Counted from the first letter of the stretch, positions 1 through 8,117 are shown. The stretch: 64,000 bases of DNA from Desulfatibacillum aliphaticivorans DSM 15576 (GCF_000429905.1 NZ_AUCT01000002.1:186001-250000); one strand, 5' to 3'. Notes: generated from the sequence alone by a model not told the origin. Translations and numbers: made by a program.

Positions 1-42
1 GTTAGGCCAGATAAAGATGTGTAAGCGGCGGCGGATTAAGAG

Positions 43-1212
43 CTAAAAGCCCATGAGGGAGTATTCGGGCATGCCGAATAATTTGCGGATGCAATAGGCC
101 AGGGTTTCAGGCAAATAGCGCCCCCAGATTTTAATGGGAATGTCCTCCAGTTCCACCTTGGGGCTCAGGCCTACGGCCAGCAGATACTCCATGAGATATT
201 CTATGTTGACCGGAATGTTGCCGAACACCCTTTGATTGCTGCGCTGGGCGAAGATCCGGGTTTCGTGCATGCTGCGGCCGATTTCCGATTGAATCATCTC
301 TTCGTAGGTGGTGAAAATCAGGTCAACGTAAAGGTCCTTGGCGCCGGTTTCCATAAAATCTTCAAAGTCCTGATGAATCCTGTCTCCGGGCAAACCTCTT
401 TGCGCGTAAACAAGGCCCTTGCCGTTCTGACGGAACTTTTCGCACAATTCCGGAAAATCCACATCCATCCGAATGACGTAATGGACCGCATTATAATTCC
501 CGGAGTGGCGCTCCTTCTCCATCACCTCAGCGCCGCCCAGGCTTTTAATGGCCTGCTCCAGGCCTTTTTCTCCAAAGCCCAAATCCACAATCTTCAGCCC
601 CAGCACGTCCTTGATAGTCATGGGCTCTTCCGGCAGTAAAAGCCCCTTGGTCCTGATTTCCTGCATGACCTGCTTTTCAGCCTGTTCATACAGCTCCTGG
701 GGATCGATGCCGTTGCGCACGCCCTGTTTTTCCCAGGCCTCCATCTGGGCCACCCCTTTTTCCCTGACCATTTCAAAAATATGCCTCGAAGCGTACCGGT
801 TGGATTTTTCCGCAATGCGCCTGGCCTTTTTAAACCGGCAGGCGCCCAACACATTCATGGCCTCATCATGGAATACAATCCCGGCCATGGGAGCGCCCAC
901 ATAATAAAACTCCGGGGTCTCCGTGTATTTTTCGATCAGGGTTTGTATTCCCAAGGACTGCCTGCGCGCCGAATGGCAAAGAAAGTCCTTCAACTCACGC
1001 TTGGACTTCACCCTCTGTTCGTGCAGCTTCTTGCCGGTCGCCCCGGTCAATATGCTTTGGGTAAGGTGGAGCAAGGCCTCCCAACCGGCAAAACTGTCGT
1101 AAGTGATGATTCGGGTGATCTGAAGAGGATCGGTGGGCTTGAAATCGTCGCACAACCAGCGGTTGGTGATCTCAAAAAGTTCGTCTCTATGTAAAAAAGC
1201 TGACAAATACAT
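43..1212 (-). CDS. Divergent RelA/SpoT-fold protein (putative)
   Basis: A 389-residue protein with no signal peptide or membrane segment. The middle (about residues 200-310) looks like a degenerate RelA/SpoT nucleotidyltransferase domain. DVLGLKIVDLGFG matches the strand usually written D-x-x-G-x-R-I. NYNAVHYVI matches the family's G-Y-x-S-x-H block. VDLIFTTYEEMIQSEIGRSM sits where the family has V-E-I-Q-I-R-T followed by the W-A-x-x-E-H helix. The catalytic E is D here, and the Q and R of the E-I-Q-I-R-T strand are I and T, so classical (p)ppGpp synthesis is doubtful. The flanks are helical and unrecognised. It is monocistronic in this window and starts at ATG 1212. The fold assignment is by eye only; a non-catalytic or altered-substrate relative is possible. 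Confidence 0.5.
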   Translation of the reverse strand: MYLSAFLHRDELFEITNRWLCDDFKPTDPLQITRIITYDSFAGWEALLHLTQSILTGATGKKLHEQRVKSKRELKDFLCHSARRQSLGIQTLIEKYTETPEFYYVGAPMAGIVFHDEAMNVLGACRFKKARRIAEKSNRYASRHIFEMVREKGVAQMEAWEKQGVRNGIDPQELYEQAEKQVMQEIRTKGLLLPEEPMTIKDVLGLKIVDLGFGEKGLEQAIKSLGGAEVMEKERHSGNYNAVHYVIRMDVDFPELCEKFRQNGKGLVYAQRGLPGDRIHQDFEDFMETGAKDLYVDLIFTTYEEMIQSEIGRSMHETRIFAQRSNQRVFGNIPVNIEYLMEYLLAVGLSPKVELEDIPIKIWGRYLPETLAYCIRKLFGMPEYSLMGF

Positions 1213-1551
1213 ACGCGGCCGAGCCTGGAGCTTCCTTTCACGCGGCGCGGCGGAAAAACGCGCCTATACGCTTTGAATGTACTATGTCATCGCCATTTTT
1301 CCAAGCCTTATTGTACGCAGCCTTATTGTACGCACGGATTACAAAACCGGCTTAGCAGCCGTTCCCAACAACCTTGCATCGGCATACCCGGCTGCAATCT
1401 TTACTTTCAGGAATGAACGTTATTTTCGGCTGATGGGATGAGGACATAACTCCTTGTAAATGACCGGCGCCCATGATATGAATTACTTTTTTTTTGAAAG
1501 AGGGTTGCCGGAGCCCGGCGCAATCGCTTTGAGGGTCGGAAAAAATATCAA
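1213..1551. other. Intergenic region between divergent genes
   Basis: About 340 bases between the RelA/SpoT-like gene (-) and the methyltransferase gene (+). It must hold both promoters, but I could not pick out a convincing -35/-10 pair. The only structure seen is an exact 15-bp tandem duplication at 1305-1334 and a T9 run near 1487-1495. Confidence 0.6.
1305..1334. repeat. Exact 15-bp tandem duplication
   Basis: GCCTTATTGTACGCA occurs twice head to tail (1305-1319 and 1320-1334) in the noncoding region between divergent genes. It may be a replication slip or a duplicated regulator half-site. Confidence 0.85.
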
Positions 1552-2280
1552 GTGCTGACAGTAGACTTTAATAGGCTGAACATCGAACCCGGCTCCAGGG
1601 TTCTGGACCTGGGCTGCGGCCCGGGGCGCCATTCCTGGGAAGCGTATCGCAGCCCGGGCGTGGACGTGGTCGCCGCTGATATTACATACAATATCGTCGC
1701 ATGGGCGTTGATCATGCTGCGCAGCATGGTGGATAACAGGGAGAGCGGAGGCGGCGACGCATACGGCGCTGCAGTGGACGCTTCCCGCCTGCCCTTTGCG
1801 GACAATAGCTTCGATTATGTGATTTGCTCCGAGGTGCTGGAGCACATTCCCGACGATCAAAGCGCCGTTGCGGAAATGGCGAGGGTGTTGAAGCCCGAGG
1901 GGACCCTGGTTGTGAGCGTGCCCCTTTATTTGCCGGAAAAAATCTGTTGGGCCTTGGCGGATGAAACCTATCGCCAGATGGCCGGCGGCCATGTCCGCAT
2001 CTATAAGAAGAAGGCATTGGAACAAATTTTTGGGGAAGCCGGCTTAAAATGCCAGGCCAGACGCAGAGCCCACGCCTTGCACAGCCCCTTGTGGTGGCTT
2101 AGATGCATTGCGGTGCGCAGGGGCAAACCCGGGCTGCTTTCCGCCGGTTATGACAAGTTCATCAACTGGCACGTAACCAAGCGCCCGGCGCCCACGGTAT
2201 TTGCGGAAAATCTCCTGGCCCCGGTGATGGCTAAAAGCATTGTCTATTATTTGAAAAATGAGGGGAAAAATGACGCGTAA
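1552..2280 (+). CDS. Class I SAM-dependent methyltransferase (Methyltransf_11 type)
   Basis: A 242-residue protein with the full class I Rossmann signature. Motif I is RVLDLGCGPGRHS near residue 20. An acidic strand end (VDVVAADIT) follows. Then come the Methyltransf_11 pattern LPFADNSFDYVICSEVLEHI and VLKPEGTLVVSVPLYLPEK. It therefore transfers a methyl group from S-adenosylmethionine; the acceptor is unknown. The start is GTG 1552 with only a weak purine stretch upstream, so a different start is possible. The 3' end overlaps the next gene by 11 bases, which indicates an operon with the toroid protein and acyltransferase downstream and suggests work on a lipid or glycan intermediate (inference). 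Confidence 0.85.
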   Translation: MLTVDFNRLNIEPGSRVLDLGCGPGRHSWEAYRSPGVDVVAADITYNIVAWALIMLRSMVDNRESGGGDAYGAAVDASRLPFADNSFDYVICSEVLEHIPDDQSAVAEMARVLKPEGTLVVSVPLYLPEKICWALADETYRQMAGGHVRIYKKKALEQIFGEAGLKCQARRRAHALHSPLWWLRCIAVRRGKPGLLSAGYDKFINWHVTKRPAPTVFAENLLAPVMAKSIVYYLKNEGKNDA

Positions 2281-3349
2281 CGCTTCGCCTAATCCCATAT
2301 TTGACGCCATAGACGTCCGCTCCATGGCCGAAGCCATTTGCAAATTGCAAAAACCGGACGGGGAAATTCCCTGGTCCGTGGACGGCAAGACGGACCCCTG
2401 GGACCACGTGGAGAGCGCCATGGCGCTGGCCGTAGCCGGATACCTGAAAGAAGCCAGGAACGCCTTTGCCTGGTCGGCTTTCACCCAGAATGAAGACGGC
2501 AGCTTTTTCCCTTCTTACAGAAACGGGCAGCCTGACGAAATGCGCAAGGATCCCAATATGAGCACCTACGTGGCTCTTGGGATTTACCATTATTATCTGA
2601 TTTCGGGGGACAAGGATTATCTGGCCCAAATGTGGCCCACCATAGAAAAGGCCATCAATTTCGCCGTCAACCTGCAATCGCCGGAGGGCCCCATCTACTG
2701 GAGCCAGGACATGGACGGCAATGTGGACAAACGGTGCATGCTTACCGGCTCAAGCTCCATTTATATGAGCATCCAAAGCGCCCTGGCCATCGCTAAATGC
2801 CTTAACAAGTCCCGGCCTCAATGGGAGTTCGCCCGCCGCAAGCTGGGCAAGGCCATCCGGACCAGGCCGGAGCTTTTCGACGAAAGTAAATCGCGTTATT
2901 CCATGGACTGGTATTATCCCATCCTGTGCGGCGCCGTTACCGGCGAGGAGGCGCAAAACCGGATCGGCCAGTACTGGAACGACTTTGTGGTGGAAAACTG
3001 GGGAGTCCGGTGCGTTTCCGACAGGCCGTGGGTCACCATGGCCGAAAGCTCGGAATGCGTCCTGGCCCTGGCCGGCATCGGCATGTTTGAACAGGCGGAA
3101 ACCATTTTCAAGTGGGTTAAAAGCTCCTGCTTTGACAACGGCCTGTACTGGACGGGCATTACGGTTCCCGACTCGGTGATCTGGCCGGAAGAGCAAACCG
3201 CCTGGACTACGGCGGCGGTGCTCCTTGCCGCGGACGCTTTATACACCTGGACCCCGGGATCGCACATTTTCTCCCATGAATATTGGAAAGTCCACCGGAC
3301 CCATGCCAAGTCCGGAATCGGCAAACGGGATAAAACTCCCGCGGCGTAA
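2270..3349 (+). CDS. Alpha/alpha-toroid (terpene-cyclase/prenyltransferase-fold) protein
   Basis: A 359-residue soluble protein built from repeated helical hairpins with Q-x-x-x-G-x-x-x-W-like turns: LQKPDGEIPWSVDGK, TQNEDGSFFPSY, LQSPEGPIYWSQD. This is the pattern of the squalene-hopene cyclase/prenyltransferase (alpha/alpha)6 barrel. The D-x-D-D catalytic motif of squalene-hopene cyclases is not seen, so cyclase activity should not be assumed; bacterial relatives are often just labelled prenyltransferase or glycosidase-like. I chose ATG 2270 because GAGGGG lies at 2260-2265. An in-frame ATG at 2258 would put that Shine-Dalgarno inside the gene. It overlaps the methyltransferase gene and precedes the acyltransferase by 12 bases. 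Confidence 0.7.
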   Translation: MTRNASPNPIFDAIDVRSMAEAICKLQKPDGEIPWSVDGKTDPWDHVESAMALAVAGYLKEARNAFAWSAFTQNEDGSFFPSYRNGQPDEMRKDPNMSTYVALGIYHYYLISGDKDYLAQMWPTIEKAINFAVNLQSPEGPIYWSQDMDGNVDKRCMLTGSSSIYMSIQSALAIAKCLNKSRPQWEFARRKLGKAIRTRPELFDESKSRYSMDWYYPILCGAVTGEEAQNRIGQYWNDFVVENWGVRCVSDRPWVTMAESSECVLALAGIGMFEQAETIFKWVKSSCFDNGLYWTGITVPDSVIWPEEQTAWTTAAVLLAADALYTWTPGSHIFSHEYWKVHRTHAKSGIGKRDKTPAA

Positions 3350-3361
3350 AGGTTTAACCAC

Positions 3362-4162
3362 GTGCGAAAAGATCATCGACCCTATTTTGTCAAAAATCTG
3401 CAAAACAAATACGTAAAATGGTACACGGACCGCTATTTGCGGCCCCAGTTCCGCCATCTGGGAAAAAGCCCGGCCTTAATCCGGCCCTGGCATGTCCAGG
3501 TGTTCGGCTATTCCGTAGAGGTGGGCGATTACGCCACCATTATTGCAGAGCCCCATTCCAACGTGCATTTCGTGTCCTGGGCCCAGGCGGATTTGGAAGA
3601 CCTGGCGGCCATCATGGACGGCTCGGATAAAAGAGTGGGCGCCAAGGCCAAGGAAGAAGCCCGCGCCCTCGGCCAGGGCTTGATCAAACTGGGAGACTAC
3701 GTGCTGGTCTGCCCGGGCGTACGCATCCAGGCGGCCACCAGAATCACCATAGGCAACGGGGTGATGTTCGCCCAAGGGGCTTACGTCACGGACGCCGACT
3801 GGCACGGCATATACGACCGGTGCATGCCCGTGGGAAGCACGGCGCCGGTTGAAATCGGCGATAACGCCTGGATTGGCGATCACGCCATTGTTTGCAAAGG
3901 CGTGACCATCGGCGAAAACAGCGTCATAGGCGCCGGCTCCGTGGTCAGGCGCGACGTGCCGGCCAACAGCATCGCCGCCGGCAATCCCTGCCAGGTGGTC
4001 AAGGAGCTGGACCCGGAGCGGGCTGTCAAAGGCCGGGAAGCCATGTTCGCAAATCACGATGAACTGCAAAAAATGCTATCTGCGGCGGATAAAGACGCCC
4101 ATGACCAGAACACCCTATGGGGCTGGCTCAGGTATCTGCTTTTTCCCCGCTACGGCGATTAG
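3362..4162 (+). CDS. Left-handed beta-helix (hexapeptide repeat) acyltransferase
   Basis: A 266-residue protein. From about residue 55 to 215 it shows hexapeptide repeats ([LIV]-G-x4), for example ITIGNGVMFAQGAYV, VEIGDNAWIGDHAIVCKGV and TIGENSVIGAGSVVRRDVP. It then has the typical N-S-I-A-A-G-N-P-C-Q-V-V-K end of maltose/galactoside O-acetyltransferase and WbbJ-type enzymes. A histidine in DADWHGIYDR lies where these enzymes have the catalytic His. The expected role is CoA- or ACP-dependent O- or N-acylation of a sugar or related acceptor. The start is GTG 3362, 12 bases after the toroid gene. It is a likely operon member with the methyltransferase and toroid protein; the substrate is unknown. 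Confidence 0.85.
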   Translation: MRKDHRPYFVKNLQNKYVKWYTDRYLRPQFRHLGKSPALIRPWHVQVFGYSVEVGDYATIIAEPHSNVHFVSWAQADLEDLAAIMDGSDKRVGAKAKEEARALGQGLIKLGDYVLVCPGVRIQAATRITIGNGVMFAQGAYVTDADWHGIYDRCMPVGSTAPVEIGDNAWIGDHAIVCKGVTIGENSVIGAGSVVRRDVPANSIAAGNPCQVVKELDPERAVKGREAMFANHDELQKMLSAADKDAHDQNTLWGWLRYLLFPRYGD

Positions 4163-4202
4163 CTTTATTCCCCCCACCCCCAATTGCGTCAAGGAGGCCT
4201 GT

Positions 4203-4955
4203 ATGCCATTTGTGGAAGTCAACGGTGAAAACATCCATTATGTCCATCAAGATGCAGGTTCCGCCATCAATCTGGTGCTCATCCACGGATCCGGCGGCAG
4301 CCATGAAAACTGGCCGGAGGAATGCCTGAAAATCGGCTGCGCCAACGTCTATTTGGTCGACCTGCCCGGTCACGGCAAGTCCGAAGGCGAAAGCAAGGAC
4401 GGCGTGGGAGAGTACACAGCCTTTGTGGACGCATTCTGCAATGCCCTCAACCTGGAAAACGTGGCTCTGGGCGGCCATTCCCTGGGCGGCGCCATTGTGC
4501 AGCAAAGCGCCTTGAACAAGGCTTCCTGGCTCACCCGCCTGGTGCTTGTGGGCACCGGATGCAGGCTGCGGGTCATGCCCATGATGTTCGAGGCCATTGA
4601 AACCAATTGGGAGGGCGCCCGGGAAATGATGGGCCAGACCGTATTCGGAGCAAACCCTGCTCCTGCTCTGGTCGCAAAAGAAATGGAACGGACCAGGGAT
4701 TCCGATCCCCAGGTTCTGCTGGGCGACTTCCGGGCCTGCGACAAGTTCGACGTCTGCCAGCGCCTGGGAGAAATCGCCCTGCCCACGCTCATACTATCCG
4801 GCGACAACGACAAGCTCACGCCCCTCAAATACGGCCAGTTTCTTTTGGACGGCATTGCAGGCGCCAAGCTGGTGGTCATCACGGAAGCCGGGCATCTCAT
4901 GGCCATGGAGCAGCCGGAGCAATTCTGCCAGGCTTTGAAAGATTTTTTGTCATGA
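4203..4955 (+). CDS. Alpha/beta-fold hydrolase
   Basis: A 250-residue protein with a complete alpha/beta hydrolase signature. The oxyanion-loop strand is VLIHGSGGSHENW. The nucleophile elbow is GGHSLGGAI (Ser). A late acidic residue lies in LILSGDNDKLTP, and the catalytic His in ITEAGHLMAMEQPEQF. The profile fits small esterases or C-C hydrolases of the MhpC/BphD type; the substrate is not predictable. The start is ATG 4203, preceded by AGGAGG at 4193-4198. A longer frame from 4059 runs over the end of the acyltransferase gene and has no Shine-Dalgarno. The rhomboid gene starts 5 bases after the stop, so the two are probably co-translated. Confidence 0.9.
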   Translation: MPFVEVNGENIHYVHQDAGSAINLVLIHGSGGSHENWPEECLKIGCANVYLVDLPGHGKSEGESKDGVGEYTAFVDAFCNALNLENVALGGHSLGGAIVQQSALNKASWLTRLVLVGTGCRLRVMPMMFEAIETNWEGAREMMGQTVFGANPAPALVAKEMERTRDSDPQVLLGDFRACDKFDVCQRLGEIALPTLILSGDNDKLTPLKYGQFLLDGIAGAKLVVITEAGHLMAMEQPEQFCQALKDFLS

Positions 4956-4959
4956 CGCC

Positions 4960-5817
4960 ATGACGCCTCTATTCATAAAAAACCTGCCGGACAACAAGGC
5001 CAACCTGTACGGGTTGATTTTGGAAGCCTCCAAAATAGCCTATGAGTTTGAACGGAAGGAGGACGGCTGGCAAATTTTGGTCCCCCAAAAGGACCACGAC
5101 CGGGCTTTCGCCCAAATTACGGCATATACGGGCGAAAACCTGCCCCAAGACCTTGACGAGCCTAAGTGGCCGCAGTTTAAGACTTACAGCGGCCTTTGGG
5201 CCGCAGGCCTTCTGGCCGTCTTTTATGCAGGAACGGGGCCTTTTTCGGAGAACAGATGGCTGCTGGAGCAAAAAGGGGCTGTGGCGGAAAAAATCCTGGA
5301 CGGCCAGATTTGGCGGGCCGTCACCGCCCTGTGCCTGCACGCCGATATGCTCCATCTCATGGGCAACATGGCCTTTTTGGCCATTTTCGCCACCGGGGTC
5401 TGCCAGGTCATGGGCTACGGCGTGGGCTGGCTTTTCATCCTGCTTGCCGGCGCCTTGGGCAATCTGGCCTCAGCCTGGATGTACCAGTCCCATCATCTTT
5501 CAGGCGGGGCGTCCACGGCTGTTTTTGCGGCCTTGGGCATATTGGGCGGCATTCGGGCCATACGCCAAAAGGCCGGCTGGGGGTTGACGTCCAGAAGATG
5601 GATCGGCCTGGCAGTGGGCCTGGCTTTGCTGGCCTTTTTAGGCAGCGGCCCCAAGGCGGACCTTTTGGCGCACTTTTTCGGATGGTTTTGCGGGGTGGGG
5701 ATGGGTGTGGTGTACGCCCTTCTCAAACCGACGCCCGTACCTCAAAAAAAGCAGCTTCCCTTCCTTACCCTGGCGCTGGCCATCCTTTTATGGGCCTGGG
5801 CTTCGGCGGGTTTTTAA
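4960..5817 (+). CDS. Rhomboid-family intramembrane serine protease
   Basis: A 285-residue protein. The N-terminal ~65 residues form a soluble domain, followed by about seven hydrophobic segments. The diagnostic rhomboid motifs are in order: CLHADMLHLMGNM (the H-x-x-x-H-x-x-x-N helix, near residue 130), SGGASTAVFAALG (catalytic Ser in G-x-S, near 185) and LLAHFFGWFCG (catalytic His, near 230). The expected role is cleavage of transmembrane substrates in the inner membrane. The soluble N-terminus resembles the small domain seen before many rhomboids. There is no clear Shine-Dalgarno. The ATG lies 5 bases after the hydrolase stop, suggesting reinitiation. No terminator follows before the cold-shock gene's promoter. 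Confidence 0.9.
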   Translation: MTPLFIKNLPDNKANLYGLILEASKIAYEFERKEDGWQILVPQKDHDRAFAQITAYTGENLPQDLDEPKWPQFKTYSGLWAAGLLAVFYAGTGPFSENRWLLEQKGAVAEKILDGQIWRAVTALCLHADMLHLMGNMAFLAIFATGVCQVMGYGVGWLFILLAGALGNLASAWMYQSHHLSGGASTAVFAALGILGGIRAIRQKAGWGLTSRRWIGLAVGLALLAFLGSGPKADLLAHFFGWFCGVGMGVVYALLKPTPVPQKKQLPFLTLALAILLWAWASAGF

Positions 5818-5918
5818 ATGCGTCCTTCGCCCCGGAAATCATGAGGGTGAGGGGAATCCCGGAGAGGGCTGCGAAATAAGGGTTAGAAAAAAACTTGTGC
5901 ATCCCTGCAAAAAAAGAC

Positions 5919-5946
5919 TTGCTTTATTTAAAAGTTGTGTTATCTT
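5919..5946 (+). promoter_or_regulatory. Candidate sigma-70 promoter of the cold-shock gene
   Basis: TTGCTT (5919-5924) and TATCTT (5941-5946) are separated by 16 bases in an AT-rich stretch. Transcription would begin near 5953. That gives a leader of about 120 bases, typical of cspA-type genes, which contains the hairpin and anti-Shine-Dalgarno element listed below. Confidence 0.5.
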
Positions 5947-5962
5947 GTGTGAGATTAAACGG

Positions 5963-5997
5963 CCCCGCGTTGGTTTTGCGGGGTGATTTTTTTCTGT
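5963..5997 (+). promoter_or_regulatory. Leader hairpin followed by U-run (possible attenuator)
   Basis: CCCCGC (5963-5968) pairs with GCGGGG (5978-5983) across a 9-base loop. TGATTTTTTT follows. The shape is that of an intrinsic terminator, but it sits between the cold-shock promoter and its start codon. It could attenuate the gene, be a structured leader element, or terminate read-through from the rhomboid operon. Confidence 0.5.
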
Positions 5998-6022
5998 AGG
6001 ACCCTGCCGCAAACTAATGTCG

Positions 6023-6068
6023 CATCCTCCAGTCAAAAATCTTTGAAACTTTTATTTTAGGAGGATGT
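6023..6068 (+). promoter_or_regulatory. Anti-Shine-Dalgarno helix in cold-shock leader
   Basis: CATCCTCC at 6023-6030 is the exact reverse complement of GGAGGATG at 6060-6067, the Shine-Dalgarno of the cold-shock gene. A flanking G-U pair (6022/6068) extends the helix. The 29-base loop contains a small TCAAA/TTTGA hairpin (6033-6046). In the paired form the ribosome-binding site is masked, so temperature or helicase activity could gate translation. Confidence 0.6.
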
Positions 6069-6073
6069 TCTCC

Positions 6074-6274
6074 ATGGCAAATGGTACTGTAAAGTGGTTT
6101 AACGATCAAAAAGGTTTTGGTTTTATTGAGCAAGACGGCGGCCCCGATGTTTTCGTGCATCATTCCGCAATCAACTCCAGCGGCTTCAGGAGCCTGAACG
6201 AAGGCGACCGGGTGACCTTCGATATCGAGCAGGGCGCCAAGGGCCCCTCTGCGAAAAACGTCACCGTAGGTTAA
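6074..6274 (+). CDS. Cold-shock domain protein (CspA family)
   Basis: A 66-residue single OB-fold cold-shock protein. It has RNP1 (KGFGFIE) and RNP2 (VFVHHSAI) nucleic-acid-binding motifs, the N-terminal GTVKWFND segment and the usual family length. It acts as a single-stranded RNA/DNA-binding chaperone. The start is ATG 6074, 9 bases after AGGAGG (6059-6064); the upstream ATG at 6065 abuts the Shine-Dalgarno and is rejected. The gene has its own promoter, a structured leader and a strong terminator, so it is monocistronic. The next gene on the same strand is a DEAD-box helicase, a pairing that makes sense for RNA remodelling at low temperature. Confidence 0.95.
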   Translation: MANGTVKWFNDQKGFGFIEQDGGPDVFVHHSAINSSGFRSLNEGDRVTFDIEQGAKGPSAKNVTVG

Positions 6275-6292
6275 GTTTTCGCAAGATAGTTC

Positions 6293-6330
6293 AAGGACGC
6301 GCTTCTCAATAGAAGCGCGTCCTTTCCACT
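6293..6330 (+). terminator. Rho-independent terminator after cold-shock gene
   Basis: A perfect 14-bp stem, AAGGACGCGCTTCT (6293-6306) with AGAAGCGCGTCCTT (6311-6324), closes a CAAT tetraloop. TTCCACTTTGTTTTTG follows. Confidence 0.85.
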
Positions 6331-6808
6331 TTGTTTTTGAGTTCATGGTATTGGAAGCGTCAGCCCTCCGAACCATGCTCTGGGCCTACCCCATCTTTAT
6401 ACAGGGCTCGCCCTCTGAGTGATCGCCTGTATTACTACGCTATCCGCCTCAAAAAAAAAGCCGTTTCCCTATTCCCTGAGTTTATTTCGGGGAAACAACG
6501 CTATCTTTTTCTTCTGACAACATTAGAAACTCGTTTAGCGCTAAAATAGTAGGGTTTTAACAGTTTCGCCGGCTGACTCGGGCATTCTGCGGCATCAATA
6601 AATAAAACAATCAATCATATACTCATTTAAAAAATGCAGTTTGATTGTGCAGTTCAGCAATTTTATGCGCTGAGGCATTAAACGGCAATCAGCCATGCCC
6701 CCGCACGTCAATAGCCGACCATAGGGAGCGTGTCTATAAAATGCCGTCAAAGTCTTTTCACAAAAGGGTTATTAAACCCTACACACTTTTTATAAGGAAA
6801 CATTACAT
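6331..6808. other. Long noncoding leader of the DEAD-box helicase gene
   Basis: About 480 bases with no credible gene. It is AT-rich and contains a hairpin, AGGGTT (6765-6770) with AACCCT (6775-6780), 28 bases before the helicase start, followed by ACACACTTTTTATAAGG. A long 5' untranslated region is common for cold-induced helicases. I could not settle on a promoter. Confidence 0.5.
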
Positions 6809-8101
6809 TTGAATTTTACCAGTTTTGGTTTTCATAAACACGTCGCCGCCGGAATTTCCGCGGCGGGCTACTCCACCCCCACTCCCATTCAGGAAAAAGC
6901 AATTCCCCAGGTCATGCAGGGACGAGACCTGATGGGGCTTGCCCAGACCGGCACGGGAAAAACAGCGGCTTTTGTACTGCCTATCCTGCACAGGTTGATG
7001 CAAAAGCCCGGCAACGGGGTGCGGGCATTAATTATCGCCCCCACTCGTGAACTAGCGGAGCAAACGCACGAAGCCATAAATACCCTGGGCGCCCACACCA
7101 ACCTGAAAAGCGTGTCCGTATACGGAGGCGTAAACCTCCAACGCCAGGTGAAACAGCTTAAACAATCCGATATTGTCGTGGCCTGTCCCGGCCGGCTGCT
7201 TGACCATATTGGACGGAAAAATGTGGATCTGTCCCGCGTGGAAATGCTGGTTCTGGATGAAGCGGACCAGATGTTCGACATGGGCTTTTTGCCGGACATC
7301 CGCAAAATATTGACGTTTCTGCCCCGCAAAGGACGTCAAACCCTCATGTTCTCGGCCACCATGCCAGCGCAAATCAAACGACTGGCCGGGGAGGTCCTTC
7401 ACAACCATGTTTTGGTTCAGATTGGGCATGTGGCTCCGGCGGATACCGTCAAACACGCCTTTTATCCCGTGGCGCAGCACCTGAAAACAGCCTTGCTCCT
7501 GCAATTGTTAGGCAGCACGGGCACGGAGTCGGTTTTGGTGTTCACCCGCACCAAATACAAAGCCAAGCAATTGGGGAACAAGCTGACAAAGGCCGGATTC
7601 AGCTCCGCGTCCCTCCAAGGGAATTTGTCCCAGTCCCGGAGGGTTGACGCCATGAACGGATTCAAATCCGGCAAGTACCAGGTGCTGGTGGCGACGGATA
7701 TCGCCGCCCGGGGCATAGATGTGGCCAACGTCTCCCATGTCATCAATTATGACATGCCCTCAACTCCTGAAACCTATATGCACAGAATCGGCAGGACCGG
7801 CAGGGCCAAACGCCGCGGTGAAGCATTTACTTTTATCACCAATGACGACCGGCAAATGGTCCGGGCCGTCAACCGGGCCGTCGGCTCCAATGTGGAGCAG
7901 CGCACCATCCACGATTTTAACTATCAGGCATCCACGCCTGAAACAGGCCGGCAGGCGGCTCAGGCCACGCCCCGTCAACCTATGAAAAAGAAAAAGTCCC
8001 GGCAAGATTTTCCCCCTGTGGAAGTACGCAGAAAGAGCGACTCCAAAAGGCGGGCCAACAGAGAGGCGAAAGGGGCTTTTACCTGGGTTTCAGCCGGGTA
8101 A
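6809..8101 (+). CDS. DEAD-box ATP-dependent RNA helicase (RhlE-like)
   Basis: A 430-residue protein with every DEAD-box motif in order: Q motif (F-x17-PTPIQ), motif I AQTGTGKT, Ia PTRELA, Ib PGRLL, II DEAD, III SAT, IV VLVFTRT, V ATDIAARGID and VI HRIGRTGRA. The core ends near residue 370. A short basic tail (KKKKSRQD, RRKSDSKRRANRE) suits an RhlE-type RNA unwinding protein. The start is TTG 6809 with AAGGAAA at 6795-6801; no ATG fits the conserved N-terminus. It is monocistronic, ended by a strong hairpin, and lies just downstream of the cold-shock gene. It probably remodels structured RNA in ribosome assembly or mRNA decay. Confidence 0.95.
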   Translation: MNFTSFGFHKHVAAGISAAGYSTPTPIQEKAIPQVMQGRDLMGLAQTGTGKTAAFVLPILHRLMQKPGNGVRALIIAPTRELAEQTHEAINTLGAHTNLKSVSVYGGVNLQRQVKQLKQSDIVVACPGRLLDHIGRKNVDLSRVEMLVLDEADQMFDMGFLPDIRKILTFLPRKGRQTLMFSATMPAQIKRLAGEVLHNHVLVQIGHVAPADTVKHAFYPVAQHLKTALLLQLLGSTGTESVLVFTRTKYKAKQLGNKLTKAGFSSASLQGNLSQSRRVDAMNGFKSGKYQVLVATDIAARGIDVANVSHVINYDMPSTPETYMHRIGRTGRAKRRGEAFTFITNDDRQMVRAVNRAVGSNVEQRTIHDFNYQASTPETGRQAAQATPRQPMKKKKSRQDFPPVEVRRKSDSKRRANREAKGAFTWVSAG

Positions 8102-8117
8102 CACATAGTTTCAAAAA

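Noticed and set aside
6331..6549. Open frame of 72 codons (+) before the helicase gene
   Set aside because: Begins inside the cold-shock terminator tail, has no Shine-Dalgarno or recognisable domain, and lies in AT-rich leader.
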